Assembly (NCBI RefSeq): GCF_010183535.1
Contig: NC_071328.1
Location: 3,782,001 to 3,846,000, forward strand
DNA: 64,000 nt
Origin: Caenorhabditis remanei
Taxonomy: Eukaryota; Nematoda; Chromadorea; Rhabditida; Rhabditidae
Direction: 5' to 3'
The notes beneath the pieces were generated by a model, which worked only from the letters and a program-made list of their open reading frames with translations, did no database searches and was not told the origin of the DNA. The translations under genes and the position numbers were made by a program. Below, piece by piece: positions 9,101 through 19,200 of the stretch; within the stretch, counting starts at the first letter, position 1, and the number at the start of each line of letters is the position of its first letter.

Positions 9101-11620
9101 CATTGCGACTTCTTTAAACCTGAAAATACTACATTTTCAGTGCAGAAAGTAGAAGAATTGAATAAAAACTTGAAAAAATCGGCTTCATTTTCTTGCAGTT
9201 CTTTTTCGCAGTGTGGGAGACCGTGGGATGACAAAAAAAAATTCCAGGATTCGTCATGCATCACTTACTGGCTCAACCACTGCGGCTGCTCGCCCAAAAA
9301 TAATCAAAAAGTTTGAAGAAGACGCTGACATCAAAGTGTTTCTGATGACTACTCGTGCCGGTGGCCTTGGACTCAATCTGACATGTGCCAACAAGGTTAT
9401 CATCTTTGATCCGGATTGGAATCCACAAGCAGATAATCAAGCGAAAAACAGAATCTATCGTATGGGTCAAGAGAATGACGTCTCTATTGTGCGACTTATT
9501 TCAAATGGCACGTTGGAGGATCGCAAGTTTTTCAAGTGAGTTCTAATTTTCAGCATTAAAGGAGGACTGAAGTCATTTTTTTAATTTCAGATTATGACAC
9601 TTCAGACAATTCTAAGACACTTTTATCATTTGAGTATATGCTAAAAATCGCTCTAAACGCTCTAAATTCCCGTTTTCCCGGCTCAAAATGGCCTTTGTGG
9701 AAGAGTTTTCCCACTCGAATCCTGTCTACCGTGTAGTCTTCTCGGACAAAATTATTTCTCAATTCCTCGTTTCCTCGCTTTTTTCAACAAACGTTCGTCG
9801 ATTTATTTCTTTTTTTGCGATAAAAATTGAAAAACTACAAAAATCTGTTGAAAAAAACAAGGCAACGAGAAATAGAGAAATAATTTTGTCCGAGAGGACT
9901 ACACGGTGGACAAAATTCGAGTGGGACAACTCTTCCACGAAGACTCCTTTAGAGCCGGGAAAACCGGAATTTAGAGCGTTTAGAGCGATTTTTAGCATAT
10001 ACTCCAATGATGAAAGTTGTTCAGAATTTTCTGAAGTTTCGGAATCTGAAATAAAACATATGACTCCAGTCATCCTTTAATTTGAAACTGAGGGGATTCT
10101 TCTTTTTTCAGGCAAGTTCAGAAAGAGATGCTCGCCGCTCAGCTCCTTCACAACGCCGACGTTGAGCATGTTATTCCGAACAACACGTTACACGATCTGT
10201 TCCGATTGAAACCAAAAGGACTTGTAGGATCAGAAATTGGTGTTTACATGTCAGGAGAAATTGCTCCAGATAATTCGAGCAGTGAGAGCAAAAAAGAGCG
10301 AAAGGAGAAACGAAAGATTGCTAAGAAAAAAATGGTATGGATTAATAGAAGAAGCATAATAAATGCTATGACTTTACAGAAAAACAAGTTGGAGGGATTC
10401 GAAGACAAACAACTGCTGTTGTCTCTTTTTGACGATAAGAAATTGGTGGCAATGCGAGAGCATTCAATCACAGTTCAAAACTCGTCCACAATGAATCGAA
10501 TCGAGAAACAAAAGATGCGAAAAGCGGTGGATGACGCTGTTGGGAGCTTACTACACACGTGAGTAACAGAGCTGTGCGGAATCCGGATTCCGAAATTCCG
10601 GGTTTTTTGTCATTCCGGATTCCGGAAAATGAGAAGTTTCATTCCGGTTCCGGATTCCGGTTCTTTGAGTTTCCTATTTCCGGAATCTGGAAGTGAAATT
10701 AAAATTTTTTTTTGAGTATTAATGACAACTATAGTACTTCTTTATCAATTTTGATTCTTAAATTTAGTTTTAAACTTTATTTATCATTGAAACACTCGAA
10801 AAAATGACTTGGTCTTGCAAATTGATCGAATCATTCCGAATTTCCGGAATTCCGAGTTTTTTCATTCGGTTTCCGAGTTCCGGATTCCGGAAATCACTGC
10901 AAATTCACTGCAAATTTAATTTCAAACACGATGATTCATTTTCAGGGAAGGTCGTCTCGCACACACTTGGAAACAGGAGTTCCACAAACATCTTCGATGT
11001 TCTTCCAAAAACTCAATCAAAAGTGACTACTACGTGGAAAAGGAACAACTGGATTCCTACTGGGAAACTGTTCATTCGCAATTTCGTGCCAATGATGACC
11101 AAAGAGAGGTTATTAGCTCATCACAGTTCTTACAACTGCGCTCCACTGAAAATCCCTTGAAAAAGTCTCTTTTTCTCCGAGTCTCTCAATTTCGCACACA
11201 ATTTTCTTCGGTTTCGGTAGAGCGCGGTTGTAAGACGCGTGTCGTGCTAATAGTATTGACGTTCAGATTACTTCTTATCAAGTTTTATTTCAGCTCGACC
11301 GGCTTGTAGTTCTCGCGAAGAAAATGTTAGTCTACTTGAACGGTGTTCCGGAAGCTCGTGAAGATGTCATCCATCGCATGTTTGTTACTGAAGCCGATCG
11401 TTCAAATCCCACCCAACTGTACTTTTTCAAGGAAATTCTTTCTACTTTAGCACGCTTCAATCCAGATACTAAACTATGGAAAATTCGATCGACATACCGG
11501 AATGTGGAAGTGGTTGAGGCGAAAAAGAGGTTGTCGGAAAAAGAGGAACACAGTTTTGTCGAACGGAAGAAGAGTAAACTGGCACCTTCACAAAAAGATC
11601 CAAACACCTCGTCCGCATGA
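6143..11620 (+). CDS. SNF2-family ATPase, ERCC6/CSB-like
   Basis: Nine exons: 6143-6474, 6656-6802, 7222-7849, 8280-8602, 9248-9535, 10112-10334, 10380-10558, 10946-11108 and 11294-11620, giving 869 residues. A very acidic N-terminus (about residues 10-60) precedes the helicase core. Visible motifs are LADEMGLGKT (I, about 132), LDEGHHIRN (II, DExH, about 250), ILTGTPFQN (III), TTRAGGLGLNL (V, about 510) and a motif VI of the form QADNQAKNRIYRMGQ. DEGH rather than DEAH, followed by IRN, is typical of the Rad26/CSB branch, which remodels DNA-protein contacts at stalled RNA polymerase II. Other SNF2 roles are possible. ATG 6143 was chosen because TTTTAACAG lies just before it, a likely trans-splice acceptor. 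The 45 bp intron 10335-10379 is open and in frame, so retention is possible. Introns contain palindromic repeats. Confidence 0.92.
6499..6636. mobile_element. MITE, TTAGC family, in SNF2 intron 1
   Basis: A 138 bp palindromic element with ends TTAGCACGACACGCTTCTTA and, inverted, TTAGCTCGGCACAGTTCTT. It is flanked on both sides by TA, as expected for a Tc1/mariner-type non-autonomous element. Internal GCGCTCTACCGAAAC and TTTCGGTGG-type sequences are also inverted copies. Confidence 0.82.
7101..7158. mobile_element. Internally deleted TTAGC-family MITE in SNF2 intron 2
   Basis: Only about 58 bp. The two terminal inverted repeats (TTAGCACGACACGCTTCTCA and the inverted AACTGTGCCGAGCTAA) survive with almost no interior. 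TA flanks both ends. Confidence 0.72.
7862..8236. repeat. Palindromic element CAGGGATGTGCGGAAC in SNF2 intron 3
   Basis: About 375 bp. Both ends carry CAGGGATGTGCGGAACGGAA in inverted orientation, followed by many short runs of the gGAAATTCCGaaatttCC type. It fills most of the intron 7850-8279. Confidence 0.8.
8730..8868. mobile_element. MITE, TTAGC family, in SNF2 intron 4
   Basis: TTAGCTCAGCACAGTTACTA at the left end and AGAAGTGTGTCGTGCTAA at the right end are inverted copies, flanked by TA. Its interior, with GCGCTCCACCGAAA and TTTCGGTAGAGCGCGG, matches the 6499-6636 copy. Confidence 0.8.
9556..10080. repeat. Large inverted repeat in SNF2 intron 5
   Basis: Arms of roughly 260 bp meet near 9815. 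Left words such as CCGTGTAGTC, TCTCGGACAAAATTATTTCT and AAGAGTTTTCCCACTCGA recur inverted on the right. Ends read TTAAAGGAGGACTGAAGTCA and, inverted, TTAAAGGATGACTGGAGTCA. The overlapping open frames on both strands here come from this symmetry and are not genes. Confidence 0.8.
11113..11250. mobile_element. MITE, TTAGC family, abutting the SNF2 intron 8 donor
   Basis: Ends TTAGCTCATCACAGTTCTTA and AGACGCGTGTCGTGCTAA are inverted copies flanked by TA. The intron begins at 11109, so the left end starts only four bases inside the 5' splice site, and the element makes up 138 of the intron's 185 bp. Confidence 0.82.
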
Positions 11621-11945
11621 AAATTGTTAAATTGTACTATGTCTGCTAATTAAGTTTTATAATTGATTTTCACCAAGTTCTCGGCCCCCGTATACATACT
11701 TTTGTTTCCGTATTTGTAATTCCCGTAATATTCATAATTATTGCATTTCTTGCCAAATTCACGTCCCTTTGCACATATTTATAATCTCTTGACTTCTCAC
11801 TTATTACCCCTGATCTGGTATATTACCAATAACAAACGATTTATTAAAATAGAATATATTCTAGTCTAATTAAAAACTATCATTTAGATAAGGGGCGAAA
11901 CACGTTATCTAATAACATTTTATCAATAGATAAACCAAATGAAAG
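11621..11945. other. Short intergenic region between convergent genes
   Basis: AT-rich sequence carrying the 3' ends of the SNF2 gene (plus) and the secreted-protein gene (minus). No gene or repeat family was recognised. Confidence 0.5.
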
Positions 11946-13098
11946 TTACAAAACATTATAATTATAGTCAACCAAATTCCCATAAACTCTAATATCCCCC
12001 TTAGCGTCTGAAATATCCTTGGAAATTCTGAAATAACATAGCCCTTCTCCAATTTTACACAATGGCTTGATTGTCATGTAGGAGTCAACGTCTTCGTGGT
12101 TTTGAGTGCAATTATGGGAGAGTTTCATTCGAACGTCGTAGCCCTAGAAAAGTGAATTTCATAAGGAGTCGAGGATATTTATTGCAACTGCGCCCCACCG
12201 CAAACGAGAGAGTATCGACGAGTGACACCGAGTTTTTTCTCGCACCGACACAGATTTTCACAGTTTTTGACCTATTCTCGCATTTTTCACAGTATTATTT
12301 GTAAATTGTTATGAAAAACAGTGAAAATCGGTCAAAAACGTAAAAATCTGTGTCGGCGCGAGAAAAAAAAACTCTGCGTCTCTCGCCGATACTCTCTCGT
12401 TTGCGGTGGGGCGCGGTTGCAAGAGAGGGCTAAAAGTGAATACCTCTGAAGTGAGTTCATCTCCATTAAGAAAACCACTCATTGTGAAATTGAACGTTCC
12501 CGATGGAGCCACTCCTCGTTGCTCCTGGGTTATGGCGTCATCGCTATTGAATCTTCAAGGGTTTTAGTTTGTTTTAGTCGAAGTCCAGCTTTCTATTTTT
12601 TTAGTTGACAACTTTTTGATAGCTCCGCCCACTCTTGAGATATGCGTCGTTAAAGTTTCGTCTCTCACCACGGGCGCAAAAAAATTGGTTATCTTTAAAG
12701 GCGCATAACTCAAAAGTGGGCGGAGCTATCAAAAAGTTTTCAAATACAAAAATGGAGAGCTAGATCTGTTATATCTATTATCATAAAAAATTCCTAATAA
12801 AAAGACAAATTTTAGTTCATCACGAGCTCTCAAAGTTGACCTTAATTTGGAAGTAGAGGAAATAGGAAATGGGCCACGTGGAATTTAGGATTTTAATTTT
12901 GCTTTCGGTTTTCAATAATTTCCTAATTATTTTTAAATGTTTAAAAAATGTAACTTACAACCACCAATCCCACTCAACAAATTGCACTTTGTAGTGATAG
13001 CTTGGTGGGTACTTGCATTGGAAGGACACATCGAACCGAAACTTGTCGGGGTCAGCAGATGTTAAGAGGATATGGAGGAGAAGAAGTAGCAAGAGCAT
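11946..13098 (-). CDS. Small secreted nematode protein, paralogue of 5398-5894
   Basis: Exons 13098-12959, 12552-12444 and 12143-11946 encode 148 residues, exactly as in the paralogue. The leader MLLLLLLHILLTSA is a short signal peptide. The mature part keeps the Cys pattern (QCKYP, HNCTQ, LCKIGEGLC) and the block GYDV-x-M-x-L, and ends in a Tyr/Asn-rich tail. The first intron (406 bp) has no counterpart in the 5.4 kb gene and holds a palindromic repeat. The second intron, at the shared position before GYDV, has swollen to 300 bp through a 241 bp hairpin element. Function unknown; likely extracellular. Confidence 0.85.
12182..12422. repeat. Hairpin element (TTGCAACTGCGCCCCACCGC ends)
   Basis: Imperfect palindrome inside an intron. 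TTGCAACTGCGCCCCACCGC at the left returns inverted at the right. A same-family copy lies at 57074-57282. Confidence 0.8.
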
Positions 13099-13720
13099 TT
13101 CGGGAAAGTAAAGGGAATAGAAAATCGTGGTGGGGAGGGAATAGTGGGTGCCACGTGGAATTTTGGATTTTGCTTTTGTTTTCGGTTTTCAGCAGAAAGC
13201 AATCAACTTTCAAAGCTCGTCAAGAACTCAAATTCGGTTCTATATAAGAAATCTTTTATGTTAAGAGATAGAGCAGATCATGCTCTCGATTTTTTAGTTG
13301 ACAACTTTATGATAGCTTCGCCCACTTTTGAGTTATACGCTTTTAAAGATAACTACAGGAATATGAAAGCGGGGGCTCAAGAAAGTGTAACTTTCTCGGA
13401 AAAGCTCGCACAAGAAAGTTTTTCACTCCAAAATAGTGTAGCACATCCAGAACGTCATTTTTGTAGTTGACAACTTTTTGATTGCTCCGCCCACTTTTGA
13501 GTTATGCGCCATTAAAGTTAACCACTTTTTTTTGGCGAGTTGGGGCCCCGTAGTGAGAACTTCAACGACGCATATCTCAAGAGTGGGCGGAGTTATCAAA
13601 AAGTAGTCAACTACAAAAATGGAAAGCTGGACTTGGACTATAACATACTAAAACCTTGAAATAATGGGGCTTTCGATTTGTGTAGTTGAGAGCTTTTTGA
13701 TAGCTCAACTAATTTTCGAG
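12590..13720. repeat. Cluster of TAGTTGACAACTTTTTGATAG repeats
   Basis: Several copies, in both orientations, of a 50-60 bp unit containing AGTTGACAACTTTTTGATAG, CTCCGCCCAC and TTTGAGTTATGCGCCTTTAA. Copies lie near 12605-12750, 13290-13360, 13463-13620 and 13676-13730. Paired head-to-head copies form loose hairpins. The gap 13099-14111 holds nothing else I can support. Confidence 0.75.
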
Positions 13721-14111
13721 ATATGTTTTTCAATTGTGGAAAGAAATTCAGTTAGGATCCATTTGGACCGATTGATCCTTACTCGGTTACTGTAACCACA
13801 GCCAAGTTGTAGTTTTTCTATCTTTTCAATCTTCGACCAAATCCCACCTCTAAATCAAAAAGTCACGTCGTTTTTCTTCTCCAATGTGTCCTTTTTCGCC
13901 CAATTTCGTCTCTTTCAATACCCTTTTTCAGACAACATAAACATTTTCCAATAGTTTTTTTGTTCTTCTCGAACAAAAAAAGAGAGATGACTCGATATTA
14001 AAAGAACAATAAAAAGTGACGAATTTCAATCAAAACGTTTTGTGTCGCCCATGTTTTCCTAAGAATCCTTTAAAAGTGGACGTCCGGCTCAAAGAGCATC
14101 GATCAGTCGAC

Positions 14112-14550
14112 ATGCAGTTTTCGGTTTTTTATCTGATTTCTCTCCTTCTTGTGCTTGCCGTTTTCATCGAAGCAAGAGATTCGGATATCGATGATGAGGC
14201 TTATGAGACAGGTTTGTAGTCTGCATCCGCGCTCTACCGAACATTCCGAATGTCCGATAGAGCGCGAATGCATTATCAATTTCAATTTCAGAGAAAGTAA
14301 GCTATTGCCCACGTTTCGAGAAGTGGCACCGATGTGGAAATGGGTGTGAGAAGAGTTGTACTCATCCGAAGCAGCCAAGTGTGAGTAATTGCGCTCCACC
14401 GTACTGAATCCGAAAATGATTTTGAATTTCTAGGCCGCGAAGTGCAAACTCCCTTGCATCCCGTACTCTTGCCGATGCAAACTTGGATACTACCGTGACA
14501 ATCAGGGAACCGGACGTTGCGTTCGTAGAAACAAGTGCAAGAAGTGGTGA
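14112..14550 (+). CDS. Secreted cysteine-rich TIL-domain protein (protease-inhibitor-like)
   Basis: Exons 14112-14211, 14292-14380 and 14434-14550 give 101 residues. A signal peptide covers about residues 1-20 (MQFSVFYLISLLLVLAVFIEA). After a short acidic linker comes a domain of about 60 residues with ten cysteines in the trypsin-inhibitor-like order: YCP, HRCG, NGCEKSC, AKCK, LPC, YSCRC, GRC and NKCKK. Such domains usually inhibit serine proteases in the extracellular space or eggshell. The reactive loop region (IPYS) does not itself prove inhibition. The basic C-terminus (RRNKCKKW) is notable. AATAAA motifs follow at 14578 and 14621. Confidence 0.88.
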
Positions 14551-16201
14551 TTCTGAAAAAAATGAAAGAGGAAGATTAATAAATATATCTCAGTTATGAT
14601 GTTCAACAGCAATGAAAGTGAATAAATGTATTTAGCTCTAGATGTTTTAGTTACAGCTGGCAGATTACTGTAGCAGCAATGTACAGTAATCACAGGGGTG
14701 CGAGGTCCGAATCGCGTTGCGTGCGCGTCGCGTCTTATATTGAAGGATACGACAAATAAACGTTAAATTTGAATTTGTCTCTTTTTGACACCGTTCCAAC
14801 CGTTGTGCGACGGAGCGCGTTTCCGTGACCTTACGCCTCACACTGAGTAACCTGGGTCAAGCTCTAAAACCTAGAAGTCAGAAAGTTAAAAGGCATGGAA
14901 AATTCTGAAAACTTACTTTCTCAATTTCATCCCCCTTCAATCAAGCATTTTCCAAGATAAAAACTCACAAAAATATCAAGAAATCCCAGATACGGATGTC
15001 TTCCATAGACTCGAAAAAAATATAATTTTGTGAAAATAGTCAATTTTGAAGATTTATAACGGAGTTTTTTCAAATGCGAATAGCTTAAATTTACATTATT
15101 TTGGTACATCAAAACTAGTTTTACATTTTTGTACTTGACAACTTTTTGATAGCTCCGCCCACTTTTGAGTTATGCGCTTTTAAAGACAGTCTTCTCTTCT
15201 GTACGCGCACGCTCAGCGTGCCCATCTTCAAACGCTCAAATCTCGAAAACTAAAAATGCTATCTAAAAGTGGTCAACTACAAAAATGTAGTTCTAGACTT
15301 GATCTATAACATATTAGAGTATTGAAAAACTGGATCTGAAACTTGATGCTGTGACTGCTACTCAAAATTAGCGAATTTCAGTTCAGTCCAAATCTTTAAT
15401 GAGCCATAACTTTTCAGTGAGACGTCCTATCAAAAAGTAGTAAACTACAAAAATGAAAGTCTAGATTTGATTTTTCTTCCAATTTTCAATTCATCTCTGA
15501 TCCCTTGTCGATTCTTGATCCGCTATCCTTCTGAATCCAATGATTTTCCAAAGAAAAACAAAATCATATTTTTATTTCTTTTATCAATTCTCCAACATTT
15601 AAATGCAATACAATTGAACACAGATTGGAAAAAAGACAAAAAGAAAAAGAAAAATCGAACATACAAATCTCCAAAAGAATTGAAACGGTGGAATTCCAAA
15701 AAAGTGTATCCCATTTTTGAATGTTTTTGAAAGCAAGACGGTCTATTGACAAGAAAAAAGTGAAAGAAGACGAGACTATGAAGTGAGTAGATCAAACGAA
15801 AAAAAACTAAGCGAGAGTGCGATGGAGCGCATTTAACACAAAAAGGGGAAAGGGGGAGATGAGGTAGTTCGGGAAGTGCGCTCTACCGAAAAAACTTGTT
15901 CGGTGGAGCGCGTTTCAGACAAAATCAGAAATAAGAAGAAGACAAAAAAAAACAAAAAAATGAATGCTGCTAATAAGATTTGCGGACCATCGAAGCCGCT
16001 TGAGGTAGAAAAGGTTGCATATCGATTAGTTGCATAGAATCATATGCTCATAATTGAAATTTCGCGTATCAATCAATCAATTTAGAGGTAGAAAGAGGAG
16101 ATTTCAGAGACTAGAAAAAGAGATTCTATTTGGGGGAATTTTAGAGGTAGATGTGGGGGAGAGATATTTTTGGATGAGAAGAAAAAAAAAGAAAAAAGTG
16201 A
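14551..16201. other. Repeat-containing intergenic region
   Basis: No gene supported. A TAGTTGACAACTTTTTGATAG-type repeat with its inverted partner lies at about 15120-15290, with a partial copy near 15415-15460. Scattered GCGCTCTACCGAAAA / TCGGTGGAGCGCG fragments occur near 15870-15910. Purine-rich runs fill 15600-16200. Confidence 0.5.
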
Positions 16202-19200
16202 TTATTCGCAGAATGAGGGGCCACGAGCCACGTGGCAAGTTTTGATGTCACGGACGAGATGGAATTTCGAGACACCGCACGATTGACAAGTCATTTGCTC
16301 GTTGATGGTAGCGTAGTTTCCCTGAAATCGGATGACATTGAGAGGGGTACCTTTGAGAGCCCGTAACTACACCAATTAAGTTTTAATTATACCAAAATTA
16401 TAATGGTCGTGTAGGTCAAGTCCAGATCTACATTTTTGTAATTGACAACTTTTTGATAGCTCCGCCCACTTTTGAGATATGTGCTTTTGAAATTTATGAA
16501 AATTTTTAGTTTTTAGTGAAAATCTCTCAATTTTAACATGCCCCCTTGGTGTCACATTTTTTTCCAAACGTCACCAATTTGAATGTTTCTTGTAAATTAA
16601 AAATCGGGCTACATTTTTGTAGTTGACAATTTTTTGATAGCTCCGCCCACTTTTGAGCTACGCGCCTTTAAAGACAGGCATTTCTTCTCTACTCGCCCTC
16701 TCTGGGTACCATCTTCAAACGATTATATCTCAAAGCCCTGGAGACCTATCAAAAAGTTGTCAACTATAGAAATGTAGTTCTAGATTTCAAATTTAAAAAT
16801 AATAAAAACAATTATGACTTTGATCTAAAGCTCCTTGAGTTACATACTCCTAAATTTTTAAAGTTTTTTTAAAAGTTTGTCAAAATTTTATGAAAATAGT
16901 CAACTGCGAAGGCTAAGCGAGTTTCCCTAAATGCAAATAGCTTAAATTTACATGATTTTTGTAGATCAAAACTAGACCTACACCTTTGTAGTTGACAATT
17001 TTTTGATAGCTATTCACGCTTTTGAGATATGCGCCTTTAAAGACAGCATCCACATTGGGAGCTGACGCGCGGTATTCCATGGTACCCATCTTCAAACACT
17101 TATATCTCAACACCTTGAAGAGTTATCAAGTTGATGTTAACTACAAAAATGAAGATCAAGGTTTGATCTACACAACGAATATAAATTCATATAGTTTAAA
17201 ATAGTCAAGCTGCCGTAAGGAGTCCTTAAACCAGTTCATTTTTTCGAAAAAAATTTTTAAAAGATTTTTTTTCGAGAAAAAAACTATTTTGACCCGACCT
17301 GTTCTTTAATTCAAGCCTTTGTTCATGTTCAAAAATCAACTCAGACTACAGTACCCTTCTCCGTAAACTCACATTAGCAAGTTGAGTGGCCAACTGGTCA
17401 CGTACTCCGAGTGGTTGACGACATGTTTGACACACGGTTGGGCAGCATCGTCCAGATGAAACTGAAAAAATAGAAATTGGTATGAGAATGAAAAGTAGAG
17501 AAAGAGTGAGAGTGAGTGAATGGGAGAGAGCGCAGAGAAGCTAGACTGTCTCGCTTCTCTGCAAACTCTCAATTTGAACTACCATTGATACAGTATACCA
17601 ACTTTAAAGACGCATATCTCAAAAACTAATAGTGCTATCAAAAAATTGTTAAGTTCGAAATTGTAGCTTTAGGTTTGATCTACAACATATCTCAAAATTG
17701 AAGCGTTCGTATTACGCCTGAGCCCCTGAAGTGATCTCAAAGTTCCACTAATTCTACTCCCATCGCTTCAGTATACCAACTTCAACGCCGTATATCTCAA
17801 AATCTAGAAATGCTATCAAAAAGTTGTCAACTACAGAAATGAAGCCCTACATTTGATTTATCCAAAAATATAACAATTAAAAAAATCCATGCATTTTCAG
17901 ACCCCTTTTCAATTCCTATATTTGTTTACAGCGTTCCGTGTTTAAGCTGTATTAATATTCGTACATGCGCATAAAAAAAAACTTTTTTCTCAAAGGTAAG
18001 CCAAAACAACTTGTTTTTTTTTCTATTTTTCAGTAAGCAACTCACCAATATCATAATAATACAAAGTGCCCAACACGAACGATTTCCCGTCAAACCATTC
18101 GTCTTTTCCACAATTTTTACATGACCAATCGGACCAGAGACATCTTGCACACAGTTGTTGAAGATAGAAGCGACGTCCGTCGAGAGAAATTTCAGTTTTT
18201 GGACCGAATTGAGAGACTGGTGAGATGTAGAATACACCATCAATCAGTGGGTATTTATCGTAGACCTGGAAGTGCAAAAAGTTTAAGATATGGAGTGGCT
18301 TCGCCGAAGTTCTACATTCTCGAAACCCATTGGAAGGGAAGAAACAAAAGGAGAAAAGGCACGTGGAATCTGGACGACCCAAGCCACGTCAAAGGCTGAT
18401 GTGAAATTGAACTTTCCTTAACTAATCAGTTCTAAGTTCTCAGTTCTAAGTTTGCTTTTGGCAACGAATAAACGCTCTTTGACTTGTAAGTTTTAGTTGT
18501 GTTCTTAGTTCTCGAAGTCTGTTTCTGTCCTAAGTGATAGAAATAGATAACTATGGGCTCGAAACGCAAATATTCAGATTCAGCTCGTCGTGAGCTTTCA
18601 AATGAGTATAATCATGTCAGGGTTTAAAAGAACTTGGGTCTCACCACGAAAATTACTGTAGCCCAGGTTAAAGGCGCATACCGTAGTTTCGCGACAAGAC
18701 CCGATTTGCTTTAAAGCAGGGCATAATTATACTCATTTGAGAGCTCTTGACGATTTGAATTCAAATCTATCATTTCAAATGTGTTTGGATTAAAACTGGC
18801 TGAGAAAATCCTTAAAAACAACACACATTTTCTCGTAATGCTTTAAAGAAATTTCAAATTAAATATTAGAATTCAGCTCGTCGAGACCTTTCAAATGAGT
18901 ATGACCATGACATGGTTTGCTTCAATTCGGGTCTCACCACGAAAGCTACAGTAATCCTTGTTGTGGAATACTGTAGCTTTCGCGGTGAGACCCGAATTGA
19001 AGGAAACCATGTCATGATTATACTCATTTGAAAGGTCTCGACCAGCTGAATTCGAATTTTGTAGTTTTAACCCATAATCTCCCCTCACTCACCTTCAAAT
19101 CATCCTTGCACTGAACACACGGAACACTTCTCAAATTGTGTGCTCCCAACGACTTGAGAAGACACAAACGAACGTCATCTCCTCCCTGTGGACAATCATC

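Noticed and set aside
9688..10080. Overlapping plus- and minus-strand ORFs in SNF2 intron 5
   Set aside because: Both encode the same peptide start because the DNA is an inverted repeat. They are explained by the element.
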